Of a DNA stretch of 42,251 nucleotides, positions 16,828 to 24,198 are shown one piece after another. The stretch comes from Spirochaetaceae bacterium (GTDB taxonomy: Bacteria; Spirochaetota; Spirochaetia; Treponematales; Breznakiellaceae): contig JAISIL010000067.1 in assembly GCA_031262035.1 (NCBI GenBank), positions 1 through 42,251 of the forward strand, in the 5' to 3' direction. A model generated the notes under the pieces. It was not told the DNA's origin and did not search any database. It was given only the letters and a program-made list of their open reading frames with translations. Position 1 is the stretch's first letter; each line of letters starts with the position of its first letter. The translations under genes and the position numbers were made by a program.

Positions 16828-18618
16828 ATGCGTAAGAAAGAAAAGAAGTATTTAAGGCATTTTACAAAAGCTTTTCTAGAACTGTTCCCAGAAGGGGGGA
16901 GAGGAAATGATATTATCTTAAATGTTACTAACAAAAAACTTCTTCTTGAACCAGAAGTTTCAGAATCATCAATAAAGATAGATAATGAGTGTATAAATAA
17001 AATAAAAGAAGTTTTGCCATATCTTTTCAGAATTTTAGAGAAACCACATACGTTTATTGTATCATATGAAGATAAATTACCTGTGTCAACAGCGAAAAGA
17101 ATCAGTAAAAAGGCTATTACTCACTTAACTCAGGATAGCAATGATTGGTTTGGAAGAACATTTTTATCAATTATACCAAAAAATATTTTATCAGAACAGA
17201 ATGAAGAAACTTTTTCTATTTATGAGAACAGATTTGTTGTTACATTAATAGATAAACTTTATGCATATATTCAAAATAGATACAATGAGATTGACAAACT
17301 ATATAGGCAATTAGAAAATGAACGTGCCCAAAAGAAACTAGAAGAGCGTGGATATATTAGATTTTCAGCAGAGGATAATTTATTATTAAAAAGTTTGCTA
17401 CGAAAAGGAAGAAATCCATTGGAAGTTGATATTACAATAAATGAGGTATATGAGGAGAGGCAAGTTATCAAGAAACTTAAACAAAAATTGTATAGTATGA
17501 AACAATCTGTAATGTATTCTGATTTAAAACGATGTAGACCTGTTAATAGTCCAATTCAAAAAACAAATATCCTTATTTTTGACCATAATTACAATATGGC
17601 TTATAGAATGTGGGAATACTTATACAAAGTTAATAATGAATATATTATCACTATTGAAGATAATACGATACAATTCGTAGATATGTTTTACAATTTGTAT
17701 TTATTGATTAGTATTTTCTGTGTGTTACAGAATATGAAATATACTATTGATAAAGATACATTGGTTATGTTTAAGAATAATAAAATATATATAAGTAATA
17801 CTATGATATGGAAGAATAGTCAGAATGGAATTAAGATTAATTTAGAATATTATAATGATGAAATAAAATTAGAATTCTATTTCATCAACAATAATAAAAA
17901 ATTTGATACAATTATAATTACCCCTAATTATAATATTGATTTTGAAGATAAAATAATAACAGAAATTGTAGAAGAAAAACAAGAATTACTAAATTACTCT
18001 ATTCAAAAACTCCTTAATGAAAAAATAAACATTTCATATTTTTATTCGCTTTCTATTGATGTCCCACATTGCTGTGGCAGTGATAATGATTGGGGTACGT
18101 CTGTATATCGAAATCTTTATAATATTGGTGATAACTATCCGGAAACAGAACAAGATATTAATTTATTATCAAATTATAAATCAGGTATGATTATAATTAC
18201 ACCTGATAATTTTCAAACAAACTTTTCACGATTAGAACGTTTAATTAATTCCAGGATTTTTAGACATACTATCAAAACTTTAGATATAGAAAAATGTCCA
18301 ATATGTGGCAGTTCAAATATCAAGAAAATAAATAATGGGAAAGAAATATTATGTTTTTCTTGCAAACATAATATTTCTATATCTCTTTGTAAAAATTGTA
18401 ATAATGAGTTCCTTTGGATAAAATATATAGATGATAAATTCCTAAAAATTGAAGAAGTTACTGAAGGAATAGAAAGAATGCCGTATTACTATCAAATCCT
18501 TAGATATGAATCAATAATGGGAGAATATGCTATTACATCTTTTACTATTGAGAAAGAAAATGAAGAATGGAAACTAAAAAGCCTTTGTCCAAAGTGCGGG
18601 CATAAATTGGGAGAATAA
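16828..18618 (+). CDS. DUF2357/McrC-like protein with C-terminal zinc ribbons (CnuC-like)
   Basis: A 596-residue protein of the DUF2357/McrC-like group that pairs with McrB-type ATPases. Typical features are the segment YENRFVVTLIDKLYAYI (about residues 131-147), a coiled arm, and NILIFDHNYNMAYRMWEYL (about 249-267). The C terminus carries Cys pairs CPICGSSN (about 490) and CFSCKHN, then CKNCNN and CPKCGHK, suggesting two zinc ribbons. A clear PD-(D/E)XK catalytic set, expected in McrC, is not obvious between them, so nuclease activity may be diverged, lost or supplied by the HEPN-like protein. It abuts the McrB-like stop (16827/16828) and is the last gene of the AT-rich operon. Confidence 0.7.
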   Translation: MRKKEKKYLRHFTKAFLELFPEGGRGNDIILNVTNKKLLLEPEVSESSIKIDNECINKIKEVLPYLFRILEKPHTFIVSYEDKLPVSTAKRISKKAITHLTQDSNDWFGRTFLSIIPKNILSEQNEETFSIYENRFVVTLIDKLYAYIQNRYNEIDKLYRQLENERAQKKLEERGYIRFSAEDNLLLKSLLRKGRNPLEVDITINEVYEERQVIKKLKQKLYSMKQSVMYSDLKRCRPVNSPIQKTNILIFDHNYNMAYRMWEYLYKVNNEYIITIEDNTIQFVDMFYNLYLLISIFCVLQNMKYTIDKDTLVMFKNNKIYISNTMIWKNSQNGIKINLEYYNDEIKLEFYFINNNKKFDTIIITPNYNIDFEDKIITEIVEEKQELLNYSIQKLLNEKINISYFYSLSIDVPHCCGSDNDWGTSVYRNLYNIGDNYPETEQDINLLSNYKSGMIIITPDNFQTNFSRLERLINSRIFRHTIKTLDIEKCPICGSSNIKKINNGKEILCFSCKHNISISLCKNCNNEFLWIKYIDDKFLKIEEVTEGIERMPYYYQILRYESIMGEYAITSFTIEKENEEWKLKSLCPKCGHKLGE

Positions 18619-18674
18619 GTTTTAAAAATGGTAAATAAAATTTTCAACAAGATTATAATAAGGAGCACCACTCC

Positions 18675-19196
18675 ATGACCACACTTCACCTTATCCTCGG
18701 CCCGATGAAATCAGGCAAATCCGAGGAACTCCAGCGTCTTATTCGCCGTGTCGATATAGCCGGACAATCGCATATACTTATAGTCCCCAAAATTCAAAAG
18801 CGCGAGAGGGATGCAAGGCTCCCGGCAAACAACAAGAACGGTTGTGTGCAGGAACTGCCGCTTGATGTTAAAAACTTTACCCATGACCGTCTTGTCACTT
18901 TTATTGATGAGGCGCAATTTTTCGATTCACTTTTGTGGACTGTGAAATTCCCCACTACCGTCATTTGTGCACTGAACGGAACGGCTGAACAAAAGGTGTG
19001 GCCTTCTATTGCAGAAATTATCCCCTATGCTACAAGCATACAGTTACTCACATCTATCTGCGACAGTTGCGGAAAGGAAGCCACTTGCAGTTATTACCCT
19101 GCCGGAAAAACAGAGGATATTCTGATAGGCGATAGCACCTACAAAGCCCTTTGCCGTGATTGCCTTGACAAGCAGCATAGTCCTATAATGGAATGA
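18675..19196 (+). CDS. tdk: Thymidine kinase
   Basis: A 173-residue type II thymidine kinase that phosphorylates thymidine to dTMP in pyrimidine salvage. It has the P-loop GPMKSGKSEEL (residues 9-19), the Walker B/DEAQFF motif FIDEAQFFD, and zinc-binding pairs CDSCGKEA and CRDC near the C terminus. It is shorter than the usual 190-200 residues but contains all motifs. AAGGAG (18660-18665) precedes ATG 18675 by 9 bases. It follows the AT-rich operon by 56 bases, with a possible TATAAT at 18654; GC content returns to the chromosomal level here. Confidence 0.88.
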   Translation: MTTLHLILGPMKSGKSEELQRLIRRVDIAGQSHILIVPKIQKRERDARLPANNKNGCVQELPLDVKNFTHDRLVTFIDEAQFFDSLLWTVKFPTTVICALNGTAEQKVWPSIAEIIPYATSIQLLTSICDSCGKEATCSYYPAGKTEDILIGDSTYKALCRDCLDKQHSPIME

Positions 19197-19242
19197 TAGA
19201 GGGGCTGGCCAAATTTTTTTTAATTTTTTTTCTTCAACACAC

Positions 19243-19272
19243 TTGACAAAATATCAGTAAATATTGTATAGT
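19243..19272 (+). promoter_or_regulatory. Consensus promoter, leaderless start for the KilA-N gene
   Basis: TTGACA (19243-19248), 18 bases, TATAGT (19267-19272); ATG 19278 is 6 bases past the -10 box with no ribosome-binding site. T-rich runs (19213-19231) just upstream may terminate tdk transcription. Confidence 0.65.
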
Positions 19273-19277
19273 ATAAT

Positions 19278-20084
19278 ATGGCAAAGATACTTGTTCAACA
19301 GACTGAAATTTCAGTTATTTCACAGAGTGAGAGCGATTACATCTCTCTTACCGACATGGCAAAGTCCAAATCTGACGAACCTGCTCAGGTTATCAGGAAT
19401 TGGATGCGTAACAGAATGACCATCGAATACCTTGGGTTATGGGAAATTCTTTATAACCCGGATTTTAAACCTGTCGAATTCGACAGGTTTAGACGGGATG
19501 CAGGTCTCAATTCATTTACCCTTTCTCCTCAAACATGGGTAGAAAAGACATCCGCCTTAGGCATTATTGCAAAATCCGGGCGTTATGGGGGAACTTTTGC
19601 CCACAAGGATATTGCATTTAAGTTTGCCTCATGGATTTCAACTGAATTTGAATTGTATCTGGTCAAAGAATTTCAGCGGCTAAAAAATGAGGAGCAGGCA
19701 AAACTTGGCTGGTCTGCAAAACGAGAATTGGCCAAAATTAACTATCATATTCATACGGATGCAATTAAAGAAAACCTTATTCCCTCGGAACTTACTCCAA
19801 AACAGGCATCAAGCATTTATGCCGATGAAGCAGATGTCTTGAATGTAGCGCTTTTTGGTATGACAGCCCGGCAATGGCGGGAACAGAATATCGGCAAAAA
19901 GGGAAATATCCGCGATTATGCAAACATCAACGAACTAATCTGTCTTTCAAATATGGAAAATATAAATGCTATGCTGATACATGACGGTGCCAGCCAACAT
20001 GACCGGCTCTTGAGGCTTAATAAGATAGCAATTCAGCAAATGACTATTCTAGCCGGTGTAGAAAACAGAAGGTTGTTGAAATAA
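19278..20084 (+). CDS. KilA-N domain protein
   Basis: A 268-residue KilA-N protein, a DNA-binding family carried by phages and other mobile elements. Conserved hallmarks are YISLTDMAK, VIRNWMRNRMTIEYLGLWE, AGLNSFTLSPQTWVE, GRYGGTFAHKDIAFKFASWI and EFELYLVKEFQRLK. The C-terminal half (ELTPKQASSIYADEADVLNV and following) is the usual accessory region of stand-alone bacterial members. Function unknown; defence, antirepressor and toxin roles have been proposed for the family. It stands alone and is probably a remnant of an integrated element. A 24-bp perfect palindrome lies inside it. Confidence 0.85.
   Translation: MAKILVQQTEISVISQSESDYISLTDMAKSKSDEPAQVIRNWMRNRMTIEYLGLWEILYNPDFKPVEFDRFRRDAGLNSFTLSPQTWVEKTSALGIIAKSGRYGGTFAHKDIAFKFASWISTEFELYLVKEFQRLKNEEQAKLGWSAKRELAKINYHIHTDAIKENLIPSELTPKQASSIYADEADVLNVALFGMTARQWREQNIGKKGNIRDYANINELICLSNMENINAMLIHDGASQHDRLLRLNKIAIQQMTILAGVENRRLLK
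19467..19490. repeat. 24-bp perfect palindrome inside the KilA-N gene
   Basis: Arms AAACCTGTCGAA (19467-19478) and TTCGACAGGTTT (19479-19490), with no loop. It encodes KPVEFDRF. The TTCGACAGG half is shared with the family-A repeats. Confidence 0.7.
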
Positions 20085-20109
20085 ATTTTTTTAAAACACA
20101 AACAAAAAC

Positions 20110-20144
20110 TGTTAAGTCTCTTTTCCATAGCGACTATCTATTTA
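20110..20144 (+). promoter_or_regulatory. Regulon promoter copy 4
   Basis: TGTTAAGT (20110-20117), 16 bases, CTATCTATTTA (20134-20144), preceded by AAAAAC. The lipoprotein ATG at 20149 follows directly, so this transcript is also likely leaderless. Confidence 0.75.
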
Positions 20145-20148
20145 CAGA

Positions 20149-21138
20149 ATGACAAAAATAGTTTTCCGACTAATACTTCTTCTCACGATTTTATTCCTGC
20201 TTTCAGCCTGCGCCACAGGGATGCAGCCCGTGGAACAATCTCCAGAACCATCAAGGTCGGAACTGAGCGAAATTACCGCCGATTTTATTCAATCGTCAAA
20301 CATAGAAAATGCGATATACGGTAAAGATATTGCACTAAACTTTCAAGATGGCTACCTTATAACAGATTTTACTAACCTTTTTCGCAGTTCTGTAGTCCAG
20401 TGCTCAACGGTAGTATTCTCGGATAATTCAATCATCCAGCGGGAGATTAACCGGCAATTATCGGGTAATGTTGATGACAGTGAGGCAATCAAAATAGGAC
20501 ATCAGAAGGGCGCAGAAATTGTGCTGAACTTGGATTTATACAAGCTGCCGGGAACAGAAATGATTGATATAAAGCTCATTGCTGCAAATATCAGTCTAAA
20601 TACTTTGACGCTGGAATATTCCAAACACTATCAGTGTCCTCTTGGGTTTGATATTGAATATGTCCGGGAACAAAACGAAACACGAAAAGGAACGATGAAA
20701 AGAATTGTGGGCGATATATTTGCACAAAATGACCAAGGAATTTACACACAATCTACCCGGAATGTTAGTATAACAGGCATAGGGCCATCCCATATTGAAA
20801 TACCTCAGCACACTCTTGATTTGCATATAAATAGATATAAATATGATGAAATAAATCCGCAAAAAATCAATTATTATAAAATTGATGTATCAAATATGCA
20901 CAGTATTTGTATCTATTCAAAACAATACACACAATACTATGCTGATATATGGCTAACTGTGTATGATGGAAATGGAGACAGTATTGCTAATACTGATGAC
21001 GGATTTCCATGCACAATAAATATTCCTAACCGCTATAATGGGTATATTTATCTGCGAGTAAATAGCTATAATGATAATTCAATTGGTTCCTATCACATAG
21101 GTTATAGTAGAAATGCTTATTCTGAACCGAGAGGGTAA
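20149..21138 (+). CDS. Lipoprotein with CsgG/LpoB-like N-terminal and PPC-like C-terminal domains
   Basis: A 329-residue lipoprotein with lipobox LLSACATG (acylated Cys at about residue 21). Residues about 45-170 (VVFSDNSIIQREINRQLSG, AIKIGHQKGAEIVLNLDLYK) resemble the CsgG/LpoB/FlgO-like fold common in treponemal lipoproteins. The last about 110 residues (YYKIDVSNMHSICIYSKQ, LTVYDGNGDS, YIYLRVNSYN) resemble bacterial pre-peptidase C-terminal (PPC)-type beta domains. It probably sits in the periplasm or outer membrane. It is the first gene of a run of secreted proteins and is preceded directly by regulon promoter copy 4, linking the cell envelope to the same control as the CARF/sigma block. 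Exact function unknown. Confidence 0.7.
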   Translation: MTKIVFRLILLLTILFLLSACATGMQPVEQSPEPSRSELSEITADFIQSSNIENAIYGKDIALNFQDGYLITDFTNLFRSSVVQCSTVVFSDNSIIQREINRQLSGNVDDSEAIKIGHQKGAEIVLNLDLYKLPGTEMIDIKLIAANISLNTLTLEYSKHYQCPLGFDIEYVREQNETRKGTMKRIVGDIFAQNDQGIYTQSTRNVSITGIGPSHIEIPQHTLDLHINRYKYDEINPQKINYYKIDVSNMHSICIYSKQYTQYYADIWLTVYDGNGDSIANTDDGFPCTINIPNRYNGYIYLRVNSYNDNSIGSYHIGYSRNAYSEPRG

Positions 21139-21144
21139 TGATAT

Positions 21145-21885
21145 ATGAAGAAAATGAGTATATGTTTCATTTTAATAATAATTAGTCTACTTGATATTGC
21201 TGCTGAAGGAAACCGTATCATCGGCACCGGTCCTTATAGGCAGTATCCTGGACAACATGAGAAAGTGCGCATTGTTACTCATCGTGATATGAGTAAAGCA
21301 AAACCTGGTGACTATCTCTGGGCGAACAATCAATATACAGGTGGTAAATGGGATTGGTATTATGTGTCTCAAGGTGATATTATTTATTCAAAAGAACACG
21401 ATTTTATGGCTGGTTTTAAAGAAACATATAAGAGTGTAGACGAGAATGGCACATTTACTGAGTATGATAAGAACGAGAATTATTCAAGGCGTGTGTATGA
21501 TTCAGGCATTATCGAAGATATGATAGAAGAAGAGAGACAGTTTCGTGATGCCCTTGCAAATTATAGCAAGATTTATAACAAAGCAATTCCCAGAAGAAAT
21601 AATTATGTGGGAGGCGCTAATAATTGGTATTACATTGATGAAGTTTCTAAAGATTTCCCCAAAACCTTTTGGGCATCGATAGAGCTGAGTGGGGAAGTAA
21701 TGAAGGTCAGAGTTGCCAATGGTTTAGGCCATAAGATTGCGCAAGGATATTGGGCACTGCCAAGTCTTACACAGAAATATCCTAACGCGAGCTGGTCTGT
21801 AGAGGGAATAGACCAGGAGCCGGATACTCATGCTGTAAAAATCCAAAGTGATCCAAGCATGACCTATAGTTATGTTGAATTTTAA
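21145..21885 (+). CDS. Secreted hypothetical protein
   Basis: A 246-residue protein with an N-terminal signal peptide (KKMSICFILIIISLLDIAA) and no lipobox cysteine. The mature part has WANNQYTGGKWDWYYV and NNWYYIDEV, Trp/Tyr-rich motifs that may belong to a small repeated beta unit, and no known catalytic motif. It starts six bases after the lipoprotein gene, with GAGAGGG upstream, so the two form an operon. Family not recognised. Confidence 0.7.
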   Translation: MKKMSICFILIIISLLDIAAEGNRIIGTGPYRQYPGQHEKVRIVTHRDMSKAKPGDYLWANNQYTGGKWDWYYVSQGDIIYSKEHDFMAGFKETYKSVDENGTFTEYDKNENYSRRVYDSGIIEDMIEEERQFRDALANYSKIYNKAIPRRNNYVGGANNWYYIDEVSKDFPKTFWASIELSGEVMKVRVANGLGHKIAQGYWALPSLTQKYPNASWSVEGIDQEPDTHAVKIQSDPSMTYSYVEF

Positions 21886-21925
21886 TTGATCTTAATTGAA
21901 TAAAAGGTTAATAAATGAGGTTATT

Positions 21926-22342
21926 ATGAAAGAAAGAAATGAATTTTTACTGGTTTTTCTCTATATCTACACGATGATGATATCCGCTCAGGAACAAACT
22001 GATGATTCTCGCCCCACCCACGCCACCTGGACCGACAACACCCACAGCGCCATGCTCATCGCCGGGCATACTTACAAGGTTTGCAATGCCAACAGCCCCA
22101 TTGCGCCACGGGGCGGCGAAATGGTAATCGATTTCGCAGGTGCTCTTCCTTATTACATGTGGGTCTACAGCTTGGTGACTCATGATTGGGCAAAAGAGAC
22201 TGAGGAAACAGCAAATGATACAGATAATGTAAGCGGCGCAAATTTTGCGATAGCCCGTATTGATATGAATTTAAAAATCTACTATAATGATACAAAGACG
22301 GATAAGTTTATTGCGCCGGATGGAGCGGTTTTGAATGAATAG
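21926..22342 (+). CDS. Small secreted hypothetical protein
   Basis: A 138-residue protein starting MKERNEFLLVFLYIYTMMISAQ, a short signal peptide. The rest (APRGGEMVIDFAGALPYYMW, DMNLKIYYNDTKTDKFIA) has no family I recognise. I chose ATG 21926 because GAGG lies 5 bases upstream; a TTG in frame 30 bases earlier lacks one. GC content rises sharply at about 22010-22110, unlike its AT-rich surroundings, suggesting a recombination patch. Its end overlaps the next gene by 8 bases. Confidence 0.65.
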   Translation: MKERNEFLLVFLYIYTMMISAQEQTDDSRPTHATWTDNTHSAMLIAGHTYKVCNANSPIAPRGGEMVIDFAGALPYYMWVYSLVTHDWAKETEETANDTDNVSGANFAIARIDMNLKIYYNDTKTDKFIAPDGAVLNE

Positions 22343-23423
22343 GACGAGGAAGGTTCTACCTTCTGTATTACTTATAATGATAATTTCCCTTTTATTGTCC
22401 TGTGCCGGGCTGCCGGTGGATAAAAGCGATTCTGGGACTGCTGTTACACTACAATCTCAGCCCGATTGGGTTTTGAATTTGCAATCTATGTTTCCCTCAG
22501 ATGATTGGCTTGCGGCAAGAGGACAAGGGATGACACGGGAAACTGCACGAAATGATGCATTGAATCAAATTGCCCTGCTTTTCAGGACTGATATAAACGG
22601 TTTGACGAGGACTCAGGAACTATTACAGAATATCACGATAGAAACACAGAGTAATAAAAATAGTAATGTAACAAGCGCTTTGCGCAAATCAGAACAGGAT
22701 ATTACTGCGGGCAGTAATATTTCAGGCCTTATCGGTTTGCAGTTTGAGGAATGGACGGCAAGGGATGGCAGTATTTATGTATGTGCCTATTTGAATAAAA
22801 AGGAATCTGCCGCCCGTTACAAGGCTATAATTAATGAGAATGACGGTATCATTAGCAGCCTTATTGAAAAAGCCAATGCCAAGCCTGCAAGTTTCGAAAG
22901 TTACAGTGAATTACAGGCTGCTCTAAAACTTGCAGAAATCACCGATAATTATTATTCGATGCTCATTGTTTTGGATGCAGGAGAGGCTGCCGGTAAACCT
23001 CAATACGGAAGTTATCAGGCAATAAAAACACTCTTCGATGCAAACGCAAAGGCAATAGTCATCAATATTGATGTTCAAGATGATGATGGAGGCCGTATAA
23101 AAACTGCATTTGGTAATTTCTTTACCCAAAAAGGTTTTAAAACAGGTAACACTGATATAAATACTCTGTATATATTTACTGTGCACACTGAATTTACTAA
23201 TGTAGAATATAATGATAACACTCAGTATCAATGGCTGCGTTATACTTTAAGGGCGGAACTTTCTGATAATGCCAAGAAAAGCCTCTTTCATCATGCAGAA
23301 AATGGCAGAGAAGGACATCTGACAAAAACAGAGGTAAAAATGCGGGTATTAAACACTATAGAAGAAAGTATTCATAAAGGGAATTTTGCAAATGAATTTA
23401 ACTTGTGGTTATCTTCATTGTAA
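22335..23423 (+). CDS. LPP20-like lipoprotein
   Basis: A 362-residue lipoprotein (lipobox LLLSCAG, Cys about 23). Residues 45-150 fit the LPP20-type domain: QPDWVLNLQSMFPSDDWLAARG, then a helix with ARNDALNQIALLF, then a conserved YVCAYLNKKESAARY strand-helix. The C-terminal half (VINIDVQDDDGGRIKTAFGN, IFTVHTEF) has a second, DUF4384/CsgG-like fold often fused in treponemes. Probably an outer-membrane or periplasmic structural/accessory protein. Co-transcribed with the preceding secreted proteins. Confidence 0.7.
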   Translation: MNRTRKVLPSVLLIMIISLLLSCAGLPVDKSDSGTAVTLQSQPDWVLNLQSMFPSDDWLAARGQGMTRETARNDALNQIALLFRTDINGLTRTQELLQNITIETQSNKNSNVTSALRKSEQDITAGSNISGLIGLQFEEWTARDGSIYVCAYLNKKESAARYKAIINENDGIISSLIEKANAKPASFESYSELQAALKLAEITDNYYSMLIVLDAGEAAGKPQYGSYQAIKTLFDANAKAIVINIDVQDDDGGRIKTAFGNFFTQKGFKTGNTDINTLYIFTVHTEFTNVEYNDNTQYQWLRYTLRAELSDNAKKSLFHHAENGREGHLTKTEVKMRVLNTIEESIHKGNFANEFNLWLSSL

Positions 23424-23457
23424 AAAATATAAAAATATATTTGAGAGGAGAAAGAGT

Positions 23458-24141
23458 ATGAAAAAAACAGTATTGATTTGTGCCGCAGTGCTTTGTCTTG
23501 CAATGGGCCTTGCCTCATGTGCATCGGTTGCAGGTAAACCAATGCAGGCAACAGAATTGCTTGACTGGAAAGGTGCAGCACTGGGGCAAAAGGTTCCTGC
23601 ATGGGTTATAGCTGCAAATGAAAGTGTTGAAGCAATTCAATCACTACCCGACTATCAAGGGCAGTATTGTTTTGCCGTCACCCTGGACAATGCATCAAAA
23701 GACTTTGCAGTAAGCTGGGTTACAAATCCTGCCAATGCAAGTGCCGAAGTGTCACGCATGATAGCCAACACTGTTAATGCCGAAGCGGAAACACAGGCAA
23801 AATCGGCAGGGCAGGACATCAATCGTGGATTAAGTGAGCTGAATACCGAAATGTCTAACGCATCGTTTAAAAACCTGCGCAAGTCTGCGGACTTCTGGAT
23901 ACTCAGCAAGAATAAGGCGACAGCGGAAGAATACTACACAGCCTATTCCCTGTGGACAATTCCACAGACAGACCTGAACGACCAAATTGCTGCTAATTAC
24001 CAGAACATCATCGACAACAATAAAGCAATGAGCGAAGCTGAGCGTTCAATCTATCTGGACATCATCAAGAATATCCGCGAACGGGGTATGACAACAGTAA
24101 GTTCGCAAAGCCAGCCGGAAACAGAAGTGGCAGAACAATAA
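23458..24141 (+). CDS. Lipoprotein
   Basis: A 227-residue lipoprotein: signal MKKTVLICAAVLCLAMG followed by lipobox LASCAS. It shares the PxWV opening of the LPP20-like neighbour (KVPAWVIAANESVEAI) and has a long amphipathic helical middle (VSRMIANTVNAEAETQAKSA). It lacks the second domain of the neighbour, so it may be a shorter paralogue or partner. AGAGGAG precedes ATG 23458; an upstream in-frame ATG lies in the previous gene and is rejected. Confidence 0.75.
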   Translation: MKKTVLICAAVLCLAMGLASCASVAGKPMQATELLDWKGAALGQKVPAWVIAANESVEAIQSLPDYQGQYCFAVTLDNASKDFAVSWVTNPANASAEVSRMIANTVNAEAETQAKSAGQDINRGLSELNTEMSNASFKNLRKSADFWILSKNKATAEEYYTAYSLWTIPQTDLNDQIAANYQNIIDNNKAMSEAERSIYLDIIKNIRERGMTTVSSQSQPETEVAEQ

Positions 24142-24163
24142 AGTAGTGTATTTTTTAGCATTC

Positions 24164-24192
24164 TTGTAAAAATTGCTCAAATAGTGTATACT
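24164..24192 (+). promoter_or_regulatory. Consensus promoter, leaderless start for the beta-CASP gene
   Basis: TTGTAA (24164-24169), 17 bases, TATACT (24187-24192). ATG 24199 is 7 bases past the -10 box. The GTG at 24184 would overlap the -10 box and cannot be the start of this transcript. Confidence 0.75.
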
Positions 24193-24198
24193 TTTACT

